64,000 bases of DNA from Phocoena phocoena (taxonomy: Eukaryota > Chordata > Mammalia > Artiodactyla > Phocoenidae), in the NCBI RefSeq assembly GCF_963924675.1, contig NC_089234.1:62283588-62347587 (forward strand), in the 5' to 3' direction. Position 1 is the stretch's first letter. Each line of letters begins with the position of its first letter. A model generated the notes under the pieces. The model did no database searches. It was not told where the DNA came from and saw nothing but the letters and a program-made list of their open reading frames with translations. Positions 35,405 to 47,700 of this stretch are shown piece by piece. Both the position numbers and the translations under genes were made by a program.

Positions 35405-36030
35405 GTCTAGGATGAGGGACTGAGGCCTGCACCAACCCAGGTCCCTCAAAACTCAACGGGGAGCTTTGCTCCCAGTGAGGACGGAGCAAACTCGCCTCCT
35501 CCGCGTCCGCTCCCCGCCCCCCAAATCCCTGCTAAGTCTTCCTAAGTAAGACAAACCCCCCGTCACCCCCCCCTCAAATCCCGGGAGGGCTCCGAGGGTC
35601 GCCGCTGGGCGGTGGAAGCTGCTGCGGGGCGGACGGAAGCCCGTGTCACAGGCAGGAGGAAAGCCTCAGTGTCCAGGAGGAAAATGCCTGGGGTTACCCA
35701 GTGCCCATAGGCTCCAGGGTGCACTGGGAGGTCCTGCTTCTTCACGGAGCCCCAGCTTCCACCGGGGCACTAAGGCCAGAGGTGGCCCAACTAACTCTGG
35801 TGGGGCCGGAGGTTGGGGGGAAGCCCAGGACTCCTGATCCACCGGGAGCTGCTTTTAGTGCCTGATGTTGGGCGCTTTTCTTTCAACAGCACCCACTAAA
35901 CACACCCTGCCTTTCCCCTCTGATTAGACTTCCTTTGACCCTTGGTTGTACCGTGAGGGTGGGGAGGGGAGAGGTGCTTAGGAGCTGACGGTCCCACCGG
36001 AGGACAGGCACAGGGCAGAAGGTCAGACAT

Positions 36031-36090
36031 AGTTTGTGAAGGGGCTTCCAAGTTTGTGAAGGGGCTTCCAAGTTTGTGAAGGGGCTTTCA
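36031..36090 (+). repeat. Tandem triplicate of a 20-bp unit
   Basis: The unit agtttgtgaaggggcttcca occurs at 36031-36050 and 36051-36070 identically, and at 36071-36090 with one change (gcttcca to gctttca). Near-identity implies recent origin. Confidence 0.97.
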
Positions 36091-37159
36091 GGTGTCCTGG
36101 CTCTGCACCTTGTGTTCAAAGGCCAACATGTAAAATATGTAAATATATAAATTATCAAGGAGGCCTGCTTGGGTGTGTGTATGTGCCCCAGGCTTTCAGA
36201 GCCCTCCAAGGAAGACCGTCTGTAACCCTGCATCTAGAAGGTCCATTTCACAGGAGAAGACTGAGGCCCAGCTGGGCGGGGCCTTGCTCGGGACTACCCA
36301 GCAGTTAGGGAGGAGCTGGGTAGAGGGGGTGTGCTCCAGGGCCAGCCTGATCTTTGTGTCTGGTGGTGAAAAGAGGAAGCCAGGGTCCAGGCACAGATCA
36401 TGGGGATGTTAAGGGAACCACAAAGTGACTGGCTCCCAGGAGACCGTACAAGTTGTGTGGCCTAGGCTTCAGCACCGGAGCCTGTATGACACCCTCATGA
36501 GCCCGTCTGCCCAGAAGTGCCCTCTCCTGAGGGCATGAAAGGACAGCCCTCTTCAGACTTTGAGCCTCTTTCAGAAATTGGTCTTTTTGGGTTTTGTTCA
36601 CCATGTGTTCCCTGGGGGACTGGTCTTGGAGTGCCCACTCTCAGCCTGGTCCCTGGGGTCCACTGAGGGAGGCTGCCCACCCCTCTGCCTTCGCCGGGTT
36701 GGAGAGATATATTCATGGAGCTTCAAGTCACACTGTAGGCCCTCTCATCCAGGATGGCCGCTCTGGACATGGCTGTGGAAATCTACCTTGGGAGTCACTG
36801 GTGAGCGCTCAAAAGCTCGGTGTTTTATTTGTAATCTCTATGAAACAATTCTGGGACGACATCTTTGCTTTGATCAGAGCCCACATGGTTCCGCTGTGTG
36901 TCTTCTGAGGCATGACCGCCCCACAGCTTTGGCCTAAATATAACTTCCTTGCTTTTCAGTAGATTCCTAAAAGCCCTTTGTCTGTATTATTAGAGAAGAA
37001 TCCCCCTGGGATCAGGCTGGGTGTCCTTGGCAGAGAAAACAGGATTTACTGAGAAAATTTGAGTGTAGACCATACTGTGTGTGTGTTGGGGGAGGGGCAA
37101 AGGCAAAATTACTTGTGAGTTGCTGGACAGTTAGGAATTGTTTTCTTGGACCTGCTTTT

Positions 37160-37516
37160 TTTAATAACTTTTATTTATTTATTTATTTATTTTTGGCTGC
37201 GTTGTGTCTTCGTTGCTGTGCACAGGCTTCCTCTAGTTGTGGCAAGTGGGGGCTACTCTTTGCAGCAGTGCGCGGGCTTCTCATTGCGGTGGCTTCTCTT
37301 GTTGTGGAGCGCAGGCTCTAGGTGCGTGGGCTTCAGTAGTTGTGGCACGTGGGGTCAGTAGTTGTGGCTCATGGGCTGTAGAGCACAGGCTCAGTACTTG
37401 TGGCGCACGGGCTTAGTTGATCCGCGGCATGTGGGATCTTCCAGGACCAGGGCTCGAACCCGTGTCCCCTGCATTGGCAGGCGGATTCTTAACCACTACA
37501 CCACCAGGAAAGTCCC
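37160..37516 (-). repeat. CHR-type SINE, long (~355 bp) form
   Basis: Flanked by the 15-bp duplication cttggacctgctttt, at 37145-37159 and again from 37517. Runs from an (attt)n tail to the reversed head accaggaaagtcccc. Confidence 0.92.
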
Positions 37517-37609
37517 CTTGGACCTGCTTTTATGCTAACATTCCTGCATCTGGGAAGATTCAGTTAAGATTCTCTGTGCTCATTCTCTTGCCTTGATGGT
37601 CAGTAAATC

Positions 37610-38165
37610 AGATGGTAGGTTTGCAGTTCCTCAAAAAGTAAAATCTAGAGTTACCATAGGACCCAGCAATTTCACTCCCAGGTATAAACTTAAGAGAATT
37701 TTTTGTTCACACAAAAAGTTGTACACAGATATTCATAGCAGCCTTATTCATATCAGCCAAAAGGTGGAAACAACCCAAATGTCCATCAACTGACAAATGG
37801 ATAAACAAAATGTGGTATCTCCATACAATGGAATATTACTCAGCCATAAAAAGGAATGAAATACTGTTATAAGTTACAGCTTGAATGAATCTTGAAAATG
37901 TTGCACTAAGTGAAAGAAGCCAGACACAAAAGGTATGGAATAGGCAAATCTATAGCGACAGAAAGATTAGTGGTTGTCTGGGCCTGGAGGGAGGAGGGAA
38001 TGAGGAGTGAATGCTAATGGATGTGGGGTCTTTTAGGGGAGGGGGTGATGAAAATGTTCTGGTATTAGATTGTGGTGATGGTTGCACAACTTTATGAACG
38101 TACTAGAAATCACCGAGTTGTACACGCTGAGGTAGTGAATTTTATAATATATGAAAAAAGATCTC
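37610..38165 (+). repeat. Old L1 3' end (L1M type)
   Basis: Shows aggacccagcaatttcactc, caacccaaatgtccatcaac, aatggaatattactcagcca and ctaagtgaaagaagccagac in the sense order of an old L1 3' region. Confidence 0.85.
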
Positions 38166-38559
38166 AATTTAAAACATTAGACTGTAGGAAGCCAGCTCTG
38201 TCTTTAAAGCTTTATTATTTCATTTAAAAACATTCAAACGGTACAAAAAAGGGGGGGAAAAGCTCAAAGAAGAAAGTAAAAACATCATCTGGCAACCACT
38301 ATTAGCATTTTGGTTTAGAGTGCAGATCTGGCCAGACTGTTGAGGATTGAACTGGGGCAAGTTACTGAAATTCTTTCCAAAATGAGGAGGAAACCCCACC
38401 TGTTCAACGCAAAGACATTGATAAAAGCGCAGTGGATGCTCACTGTTGTCATCATTACTTGTATGTGTGTATATGTAGCTAGGTGCCTGGGTCTGATGGC
38501 CCACAATGGAGATTAGGCTCTACATGACTTTCTATTATCTGACTTTTTGATGGACAAGC

Positions 38560-38990
38560 TTTTTTTTTTTTTTCCTAAGACTTTATGTTTTTAGAGTAGT
38601 CTTAGGTTCACAGCAAAACTGAGTGGAAGGCACAGAAATTTCCTATATGCCTCCTGCCCTGACACGTGCATAGCCTCTTCCATTATCGACATCACTCACC
38701 AGAGTGGTGTGTTTGTTACTGAACCTACATTGACATAATCACCCACAGACCATAGCTTACATTACGTTTCACTCTTGGTCTTGTGCAGTCTGTGGGTGCG
38801 GATGAATCATGGACAAACTTTTCATGTAAAAAATCTTGCACTGTAAAATTGAATGTCTCCAGAATATTCCATTGTATGGGTGTGTAATAGTGTATCCTCT
38901 AATCTCCCGTTGGTGGAGGTTTCCATTGATTGATGGAGTCGCCCACTGATTGAGGCTGTTTGCCCAGCACTGCTGCTACATTAGATCATA
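38560..38990 (-). repeat. Old L1 3' UTR, reversed
   Basis: Contains 'tcttaggttcacagcaaaac', 'catcactcaccagagtggtg' and 'cattgacataatcacccaca', hallmarks of reversed old L1 3'UTR. Confidence 0.75.
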
Positions 38991-41727
38991 TAATTCAACA
39001 TCATCAGTTGCACGCTTGCTTTTTGAGCACCTGCTGGGTGTGTGGCTAGGAGTGCTGGTCCATGGCTTAAGCCGATGATTTAGGTGTCTGGTGAAGTAGG
39101 TCATGGCCGAGCAGAGGGGAGTCTAGCTGTCCTCGGGTCCAGGTGAGAATTGGCATTGGAAGAGCCAAGGGAGAGGTGGGTGTCCAAGAGTGTTGGGCAA
39201 GGGAGGCTGCCGAGGAGAAAGGGTGGAATGGGCTGGAGTGCCACCAGGCCCCCATTCCCCAAGTGGGTGTATCAGAGGTTAGTGGAGGAGAGAGAACAGA
39301 TTTCAGGAGAGGCCTCAGTCGGCTTGTGGTGTAAAAGCGCCTCCCCTCCCTGGCCCAGCTATGGCAGCCCCTCCTGGGCCTGGGTGTGCCCTCAGGCCCC
39401 AGACTCTGCACAGGAACTCTAAAGAATCAATTCACCTTTACTGAGGGCTGTGCCTAGTTGGGTGAGGCCAGGGTTTGTCCTTTGGGGAAGCCAGTTAATG
39501 ATCCTGGGGGGCTGGGGGAGCAGGGGTTCAACTCCTTTGGCTAACCCACTGCCCATCAGGCCTGTGCTGGGCTCACTGGGCTTTCTTCCCTGCGAGGGCC
39601 CCAGGGCAGCATGTAGGCCCAGACACTGACCTAGCATGACAGGCCCTCTGTGTGTGCTGTCCCCTGTCCCCTGCCCTCCTGGCTGCCCCACCTTGTTCCC
39701 TGAACCCCTCCCACCCCCTCCCTTCCTGCCACTGGACTTCTTGGCCTGAGCTGTTCCCTCTGTGAAGAAGGCCCCTGGCCCCAGCTGTTTTTCAGGGCTC
39801 CACCTTGAGTTTCCCTGGGTGGTCCATGGTGGACCCCTCTCCCCAACAAGCTGGGTAGCCTCTCTCAGGCCTGTGCCCCGCCAGCTTGGAAGCAGAGCTC
39901 TCTGGGTGTTTCTCTGACCTCTTCGCTGGCTGCTGGCCCCAAGGGCAAGCTGGCACAGAGGGGGCCGTGTTGAAGGGACAGGTGAAATGCACCCCTTCTA
40001 TAGCTTGCCTGACTGCCTGCCACATTCCCAGGCCCTGCTCAGCTCCTGGTGTCCGCTCCTGTCCCTGGCTGGTCCCCGGGCCCCTCTTGGGTCCTGGCCT
40101 AGGTGGCAGATTCAGCCTGATGAACATTCACGGGGCCAGCTCTGGACCACCTGCTGAGGGCCTGGAACAGTGAAGGTGACACTGCCTGCTGGGGGACTTG
40201 TTTTGGTCCCAGCCCTAGGATGCACAAGCCTTAATGCATTGGGGACCATTTAGCCAATGAGAAACAAAGTTAAATCCCCTCCAATCTCCTATGCCAGATC
40301 TACCCTCCCTCGCCCAGATTTTCACTTCCCCAGGGGAGACATTAGACTGTGTGCATTTGAATCCCAATGACAACAGTGTCTGGAGGTCCAACCGTAAGCC
40401 GCCCCCATAAGTGTGGGAAGAGCTGGGGACCATCTTGGGGGTCACCATGTCTTGGAAACCTATTGTGCAAGGACATTACAGGGGGTAAATGGAGGCCCAG
40501 AGAGGGGAGGGGTTGTGCCCCAGACTACACACCTGATGGAAGACAGAGTGGTGACCTTCCAGCTGCCTGCAGTGCTGTCTGAGATGTGGGCTGGAATGTT
40601 CTTCCCCATTGAGACAGCTTGCTGTCTCTCCGCTTCCTCCCTCCTTGCTGTGCTCACATGTGAGTGTGAGCTTGGTGCACACTTGGCCCTCCATCCTCTG
40701 CAGATACTCTCTTCGATTGCAGGTTCCCTTTCCTCGACATCAAGCAGGACCTTGCACTCCCTGCCCCTCTCACTGGAGCCCACGTGATGAGCGCTTCTCC
40801 ATCCTGTTTCTCACCAGCAGACTTCCCTTTTGGTCCTTAACCAGCACTGTTCCTTCTGCCCGCTTCCTCCTGGGGGGTGTCACCCACCAGTCGCAGTGTA
40901 CGTCCTCTGTTCCAGGAATGCTCAGGGGACCACCTGCCCACAGCAGGCCCCTCCTCCCCACCGCACTGTCATGGCCTTAGTCCCATCGCATCCTGTTTTG
41001 CATGCTGATTGTCATAACTGGCTAAGTGATCTCCTGAGACCCGGGGCTGAAGCTGGTGACGTGTGAGCTGGGTGGAATCTGGTCTCAGTGTTTGCTTACT
41101 GGTGTGCTTAAATAATTTTGTTTAGTTCTTTTAATGTGGGCTGTACTTACCAATTCCCCAGAGGTGTACCCACCATTTCTGGTTACTGCGCACCTGCCCG
41201 GCTTCCCACAGCTACATCATCCACCTGGCCCTTTGAGTTTGAAACCCTGCCTTTACAAGGGCTGAGACCATATCTGTCTGTCTCTCTGACCATGGCATCC
41301 ATAGCACAGAACATGTCAAAGAGCAGGAGGTCCATTAATTTATACTGTTGAGTGAACAAATATATTTACGAGTGAAAAAGAGTGCAAAAACAGTTGTTTA
41401 ATGTGTGCAAAAACAATAATCATGATTGTAGGTGCACAGAATATCTCTGGAAGGATTCATGTAAACTTGGTAACAGTAGATGCCTTGGAGAAGGGAACTG
41501 GGTGGTTGAGGGGATGAGATGGAATTAGGATACTCCTTATTCCTTTGGAATTTAATTCAAATTTTACAAAAAATGGAATTTCATAAAAGATGATTACATA
41601 CTTTTAAAAGATCAAGTCTTGGCATTTGAGGCCATTCTTGATATGGACCCACCTCTGCCCACCCAGCCCTCGAGCCTCCTGAATCTGATGTGGTCTCTCC
41701 TCCTACCCCAGCAGCACCTGGTCCGAG

Positions 41728-44700
41728 ATGGGGTCCCAGGTCTCGATGGACGTGGGAGCCGTGCATGTGGTGATCGTGGGCGGGGGCTTTGGCGGCATCG
41801 CGGCCGCCAGCCAACTGCAGGTGCTGAACATCCCCTTCGTGCTGGTGGACATGAAGGACTCCTTCCACCACAACGTGGCAGCCCTCCGGGCCTCCGTGGA
41901 GAGTGGTAATGGTCTCTTCTCTGGGGCTTTCTTTGTGACCGTGGTCTTGTCACCACTGTGGATCACAGGGTGGTTTTCTCCCTTTAGGGCAAGGTGCCTA
42001 AATTCCACCATTAGACAAATTCCGGGGAATCTTAAGGTCCCTGGCCTTAAGCAGCTACCATACCAAGGCCCCAGAAGTCAGAGCGAGAGCTTCTCCGAGG
42101 ACCTGGGGCCCAGACTGGTGCTTTAGGGGGTAGTGGGTACCCAGGGGCTGTTTAACCAAGGGGCCCCTGTTGGCATGCAGCTCTGGAAATGTTCTGAGTT
42201 ATTCTGGCCTCCTGTGGGCAGCCCAGTTTTACACCGTGACCTCCTCTCTGTCCGTTCCCCAGGGTTTGCCAAAAAGACATTCATTTCCTACTCGGTGACC
42301 TTCAAGGAAAACTTCCGGCAGGGCCTGGTGGTTGAGATAGACCTGAAGAATCAGACAGTGCTGCTGGAGGACGGCGAGGTGAACCCAGCGGGGGCTGGCC
42401 ATCCTCAGCTGGCTTCAGGGGGCCCCTGGGATGTGGCTGCTGGTGGGAGGACACCTGGGCCCGTCTCCTTAGGGGCAAGGGCCCCCCGTGCCCTCCTGGT
42501 GCCTGGCAGATAGCAGATGCCTCCTGAGCAAAGGCTGGGCCCCAGCAGCCACAGGAGAGCGGTGCAGAGCCTTCCCTGTATGCCGGGCACTGTTTTAAGC
42601 CTCACGTGATCTCCTTTAACGCCCACTGTGACCCTGTGAGGGAGGTGGAGTAGCCTCGGTGCACCCAGAGGTTAAGAGGCTTGCCCAAGACCCCACAGCT
42701 GGAGAGACTCAGCCAGGATTTGGACCCAGGCAGCTTTGCCCCAGAGCCCTCACTCTGAAAGCCAGGGTCCGAGCCCAGGGACCCCCTCACTGTCTGGAAT
42801 CAAAGGGTAGGAACCACAATCCCACATCGCCTGGTGGGGGCAGAGGTTTTCTTCCCGAAGTTTGTGTCCCTCAGCCCTGGGGTGAGCACAGTGCCTGTTG
42901 TATCCTTGTGGGACCAGAGCTCCGTCAGCAAGCTGCCAGCAGCCCACCCACCATGCTGAGGGTACCCTCCAGCCTGGCCCTCTACTCTAGTCAGAGCTAA
43001 GGGGGGACTGTACAAAGGGGCTTCAATTCCTGTCCTCAATGAGTGTGGTTTAGTGTGAATAAATCAAGCTTACTTGAATCAATTTTGAGGCTGTAGAATC
43101 TCCAGTTGGCAAGATTACTGAGAACGTCCTTATCCTGTGGCTTTGGGTCCATGAGGGCATCTCAGGCCTCCACGGGAGTAGTGGGGCCTGAATGGGATAC
43201 AGACCCTCCAGTCCCCCTTCCATCAGAGCAGCTCTGGGTTTGTCAGTTTTATATATTTAGGTTCCAAACAGGATATCCGCTCCCCCCCAACCCCCGCCAC
43301 TTTGTTTTTGGCCAGGATAAGGGGAAATTTTTTCTAAAATAATGGTAATAATAGGGAGATTCTAAACTAACTCCACACTGGAAGCTGGAATCCTGCTTAT
43401 TCCCCACGAGCCGTTTCCTGTTGCCTGCTCACCTGCCCCGCTGCTGTGGGGAGCTCTCCCCTCCCGTCCTGTTTCATGGTGGGCGGTCCAGCAGGCGGTA
43501 AGCTCTGCCTCCTTGGGTATTTCCTGGGTTCTAGCACCATCCCTTGGTCTAACCAGTGATGGTTTTGCTCCACCGCAGGAGGCCTCTCCCCCTTGGTGCT
43601 GCTTGCCTGGTGGAGCCTGGGGTTGGATGCAGGAGCCCAGGTCTGCCCTCACCATTCTTTCCCTTGCCCCTCCCAGGCCCTGTCCTTCACATATCTCATC
43701 CTGGCCACGGGCAGCACTGGGCTCTTCCCAGGCAAGTTTAACCAGGTGTCCAGCCAGCAGATGGCCATCCAGGCCTATGAGGACATGGTGACGCAGGTGA
43801 GCTGCCTGCTGCCTGGCGGCAGGACAGTGAGGGCAGAGCCGGGGGTTGGGGGCCCTGGGAGAGTGGGACAGCTGTGGGGATGGCCGGGGCTGCAGCAAGG
43901 AGCCCCCGGGGCTGCAGTGGCGCTGTAGAGATGGAGAGTTACCAGGAAGAGGCTCCTGGGAGGAGACCTTTGGACCTGCTCATGTAGCGATTGGCTCCTG
44001 TTTGCACGGGACTTGTGTTTATATTATAGAGCGGGCTTGGATCCGTGCTGTCAGCCACTTCTCGTGGGGATCTGGAGAGGTGGGTGGAATGGGTCTGTCC
44101 CCACTGAACAGATGAGGTGTGGGGGCCCAGAGAAGGTCCTACAGCTGTGTGACCAAGGCCAGGTCTTTCCCTCTCTGCACAGCTGCTGAGAGGCCTGGGG
44201 AACCTCTGGCACAGTCATGAGCAGACTTAAGAGTGGAGGTTAGGAACCTGACCTGGAACTCAGGCAGATCCGGGTCATCTGCAAGCTGGGCAGGTAGTGA
44301 GAGTTGAGTGAGAAATGCAGGGAGACACCCAGCAAGAGCACATTTGGACCCTGAACTTGGAAAAGGTTCTCTATGCTCCTTTGGCCAAGGAACCCACTCC
44401 CCAGGCGGACCCCGAAGCAGGGCAGATTTGAGGGCGCACCTTAACATTTCCTCCTCCTCCAGGTCCAGTGCGCACAGTCCATCGTGGTGATCGGAGGAGG
44501 CTCTGCAGGAGTGGAGATGGCAGCAGAGATTAAAACAGAGTACCCTGAGAAAGAGGTGGGCCAGTGGCCTTGGCCGTGAACTCTCGGAGGCGGGCTTCTT
44601 TTTTGTCTGACGAACATCAGAATTTGCTCAGGGCCTGGGAGGGGAGCCCCGTTACCATAAAGTGGGAGCGTGCGTTTCCTGTCTCCTGCTCTCTGCACTG

Positions 44701-47700
44701 GGGGACCCCCTAAAGTCCCATTCTGCTGGGAATTTTACCTGGAGAGCCAGGGTGCATCCTAGTTCAGTGAAGGGTTCTGCCCTCTGGGCCAACCCGGAGG
44801 ACCACGCCCTGGGGAGATACATTATGAAAGGTTAACTCCCGTGTCCCCTGCAGTAATGTGGCCTTTGCAATAGAAACGTAGACTTTTGATGACCTCTTTT
44901 TGCTAACAACCAGCTTGATCAAAGGCACCCACATCGGTGTCTTGTCTGGAGCAAGCACAGCCTTTTGGTCTTTAAGGGACAGTAGCCCTTGCCCTAGACA
45001 GCACGTAGGGGGACCCCGAAGTGTACACCTCACAGCCCATGCTGGGGAAGGACTGGTCAGCACTGCCTCTTTTTAGTGATAAAGGGATGGAGACCCTGCC
45101 GGCATCCTGGAGAGAAAGGAAGCAGGCTGTAAAGGCTTAGCCTAGGGCTCAGTGATGATGGGCAGTTATGGGTCCGTGAGGCAAGAGCTTGCCTGCAGCT
45201 GATGCCAGATCAGCTTCTGGGAGCCACGTGGAGCCTGTGTCTGGTTCTTTTTCCCTAGGGAAAGGCAGGTTGGTTTTGAAAAGTAAGATAAATATGGGCT
45301 AATTTAATTATATGGCTATTCTCTGACAAATTATTGGAAATTATTATGGGTGGTTCATGTAGAAGTTTATTAATTTTGATTTATGGGGTAAGGACTGGTC
45401 TGAAGTAGTAAATAACTTAGTATAATTCCCAAATGTTTAAAACTAATAGACAAATAAGAGTAATAGTAGCCACCCTTTATTAAAGAGTTACTATGTGCTG
45501 AGTTACGTGCTTTACACTTACTTTCTCGTTTCATCATTACAATATTCCTGAGTAGGACTGTGATCCATCTTACTGGGTCTTCAGGAGGTGACTGAGTGGG
45601 TATCTGAGATGGGATTTCAACCCAGGCAGTCTGATTTCAAAGCTCAAGCTTGGAACATCACTGCGGGCTCCCTCGCACTTCACTGCTGACCCAGACAGCA
45701 AGTAGACGTGCCTGGAAGCACCAGTTTTAGAACCAGCCTTAATGTAAATGTCAGCCTGATTTACAGTTAGAATGTCGATGGCTTATATATAGACTGTATA
45801 AGTGCCCAAGGATGCTTGAAAATAATTTCCCACGTGGCCCTCGGTGAGGTGTGTGTTGTGAAGCATTGGCACGTCGGAAAAAATCCTACCCTGGGAAATG
45901 TGGGCTCCAGCCCACTCACCATTAACTGGTTCTAGCAGTGGGCAAAGTACTTCTCTGGGCCCTCCGTTTCCTCACCTGTGAACTGGAAGTTGGGGAGGAG
46001 GTGGGAGAGACAGGCTGATGTGTTTTCAAGCCTCTTTGTGTGAGCAGGAGACTCAGTGGCTCCTTCTCTGTCCTGTGGTTGTTTGTCCCCAGGTCACTCT
46101 CATTCACTCCCGAATGGCCCTCGCAGACAAGGAGCTCCTGCCCTGTGTCCGGCAGGAAGTGAAGGAGATCCTGCTCCGGAAAGGCGTGCAGCTGCTGCTG
46201 AGTATGTGTCAGGCCCCTCCTGCCCTGCCCCTCTCCCTGGCCTGGTGAGACTTGGCTGAGGCTTGGTCCCTGCTCACAGCCTGAGCGTGGCCGTGCTCAA
46301 CCCCAGGCTCTCTGTGTCCTGAGGTGGGGCTGCAGAGCCTGTTTAGCCTTGTTGTCCAGCTGGAGGTGTGTCCGTCCCCAGGCAGGGCAGAGGCCCCGGT
46401 ACTTACGGGATTTTCCTGTCATGAAGGCAGCACTGTCCTGGCTGTTGCTTTGGATACAGTACAGGTGGTACCCATTTGTTGAATGGTTTAAAAAGTCATG
46501 TAAAAGGGACATCCCTGGCGGTCCAGTGGTTAAGACTCTGTGCTTCCAACGCAGGGGGTGCGAGTTCGATTCCTGGTCAGGGAACTAAGATTCTACATGC
46601 TGTGTGGTGAGGCCAAAAAAAAAAAAAAAAAAATCATATAAAAGATTTGACCTGAATTATGATATCTCTTTAGTGGAGAGAATAGGTGTTTTGGGTTTGT
46701 ATTTTGAGGCTGGTGGAGAGCGTGGCTTCTGTCCAGAGCAGAAGGGAAGAGACCTACCCAGCATGTTAGAGTGGGGCTCTCTCCCGGGGGTGTGACCCCC
46801 GCCCCCCAGTTCATGGGCCCGACACTCTCACCTTTTGCAGGGCGGGTGAGGTGTCTGCTCTCTGAGAGCCCTCCCGGCTCCTGGGCTCCGCAGAAGTGGC
46901 TGTGCAGCCCTCTACCCGCCTGCATTTCCAGGCAGTGAGGAGAGTGAGCCGGCCCTGGACTTCCCTTGCTTACCCCTGTCGGTGGTGAGCCCAGAGGGCT
47001 CATCCTTCCTGGTTAGGAGTGGACATTCAGGGAGGCGTGGTTGAGGTCTTCCTCAAATAGCTTTTCCCAGAACCTCTTGGGAAACTCGGCCTCACTTCCC
47101 CAAATTGCTTCTTGGAACTTGCTTTCCATCGGATCCCTTGGGGCCAAATGTCCAGATTGTGCTTCTTGGGGTGGCAGAGCGGACCGGTCTCCAGCCCCCA
47201 GGCCAGCCCTGGCTTGGGCCCCCGCCTCGGTGGCGTGCCTGCCCTCTGCCAGCTTCCTGGTCACGGGCCTCCCCTGACAGGTGAGCGGGTGAGCAACCTG
47301 GAGGCGCTGCCTCTCAACAAGCATCACGATCACATCGCGGTGCAGACGGACAAAGGCACGGAGGTGGCCGCCAACCTGGTGATCGCCTGCAGCGGTATCA
47401 AGATCAACAGTTTGGCCTACCGCAGCGCGTTTGGTAAGTGGGAGGCCGGGCCGTGACCCCCTCCCCAGGCTGCCTCCTCCCCCTCCAGCCCCCGAGAAGG
47501 CCCTGCAGGCCTCTCCCCCGAGAAACTGGCATTCCACCCTCCCACCCCCAGCCCCAGTCTCAACAGCTCATTTGGTCTCTTCAAACCTTAAATTTAGGTT
47601 CAGGGCCACTCTTGCTGGGCTTTCCTCAGCTGTGTTGATGGTAATTGAGGCCAGGGTGGCCAAAGTGACCAGAATCTTCCAAAATCGGATCCCACCCCCT

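Larger units (their letters stand above)
35413..41711 (+). other. AIFM2 intron 1
   Basis: Contains a 20-bp triplicate (36031-36090), a long CHR SINE (37160-37516), a forward L1M end (37610-38165) and a reversed L1M end (38560-38990). The stretches 39000-41700 and 35413-36030 are GC-richer, non-repetitive sequence in which I see no supported exon, with possible L2 remnants near 40700-41050. Confidence 0.55.

Noticed and set aside
36031..36090. CRISPR-like direct repeats
   Set aside because: The copies are contiguous with no spacers, in a mammalian intron; this is a simple tandem repeat.
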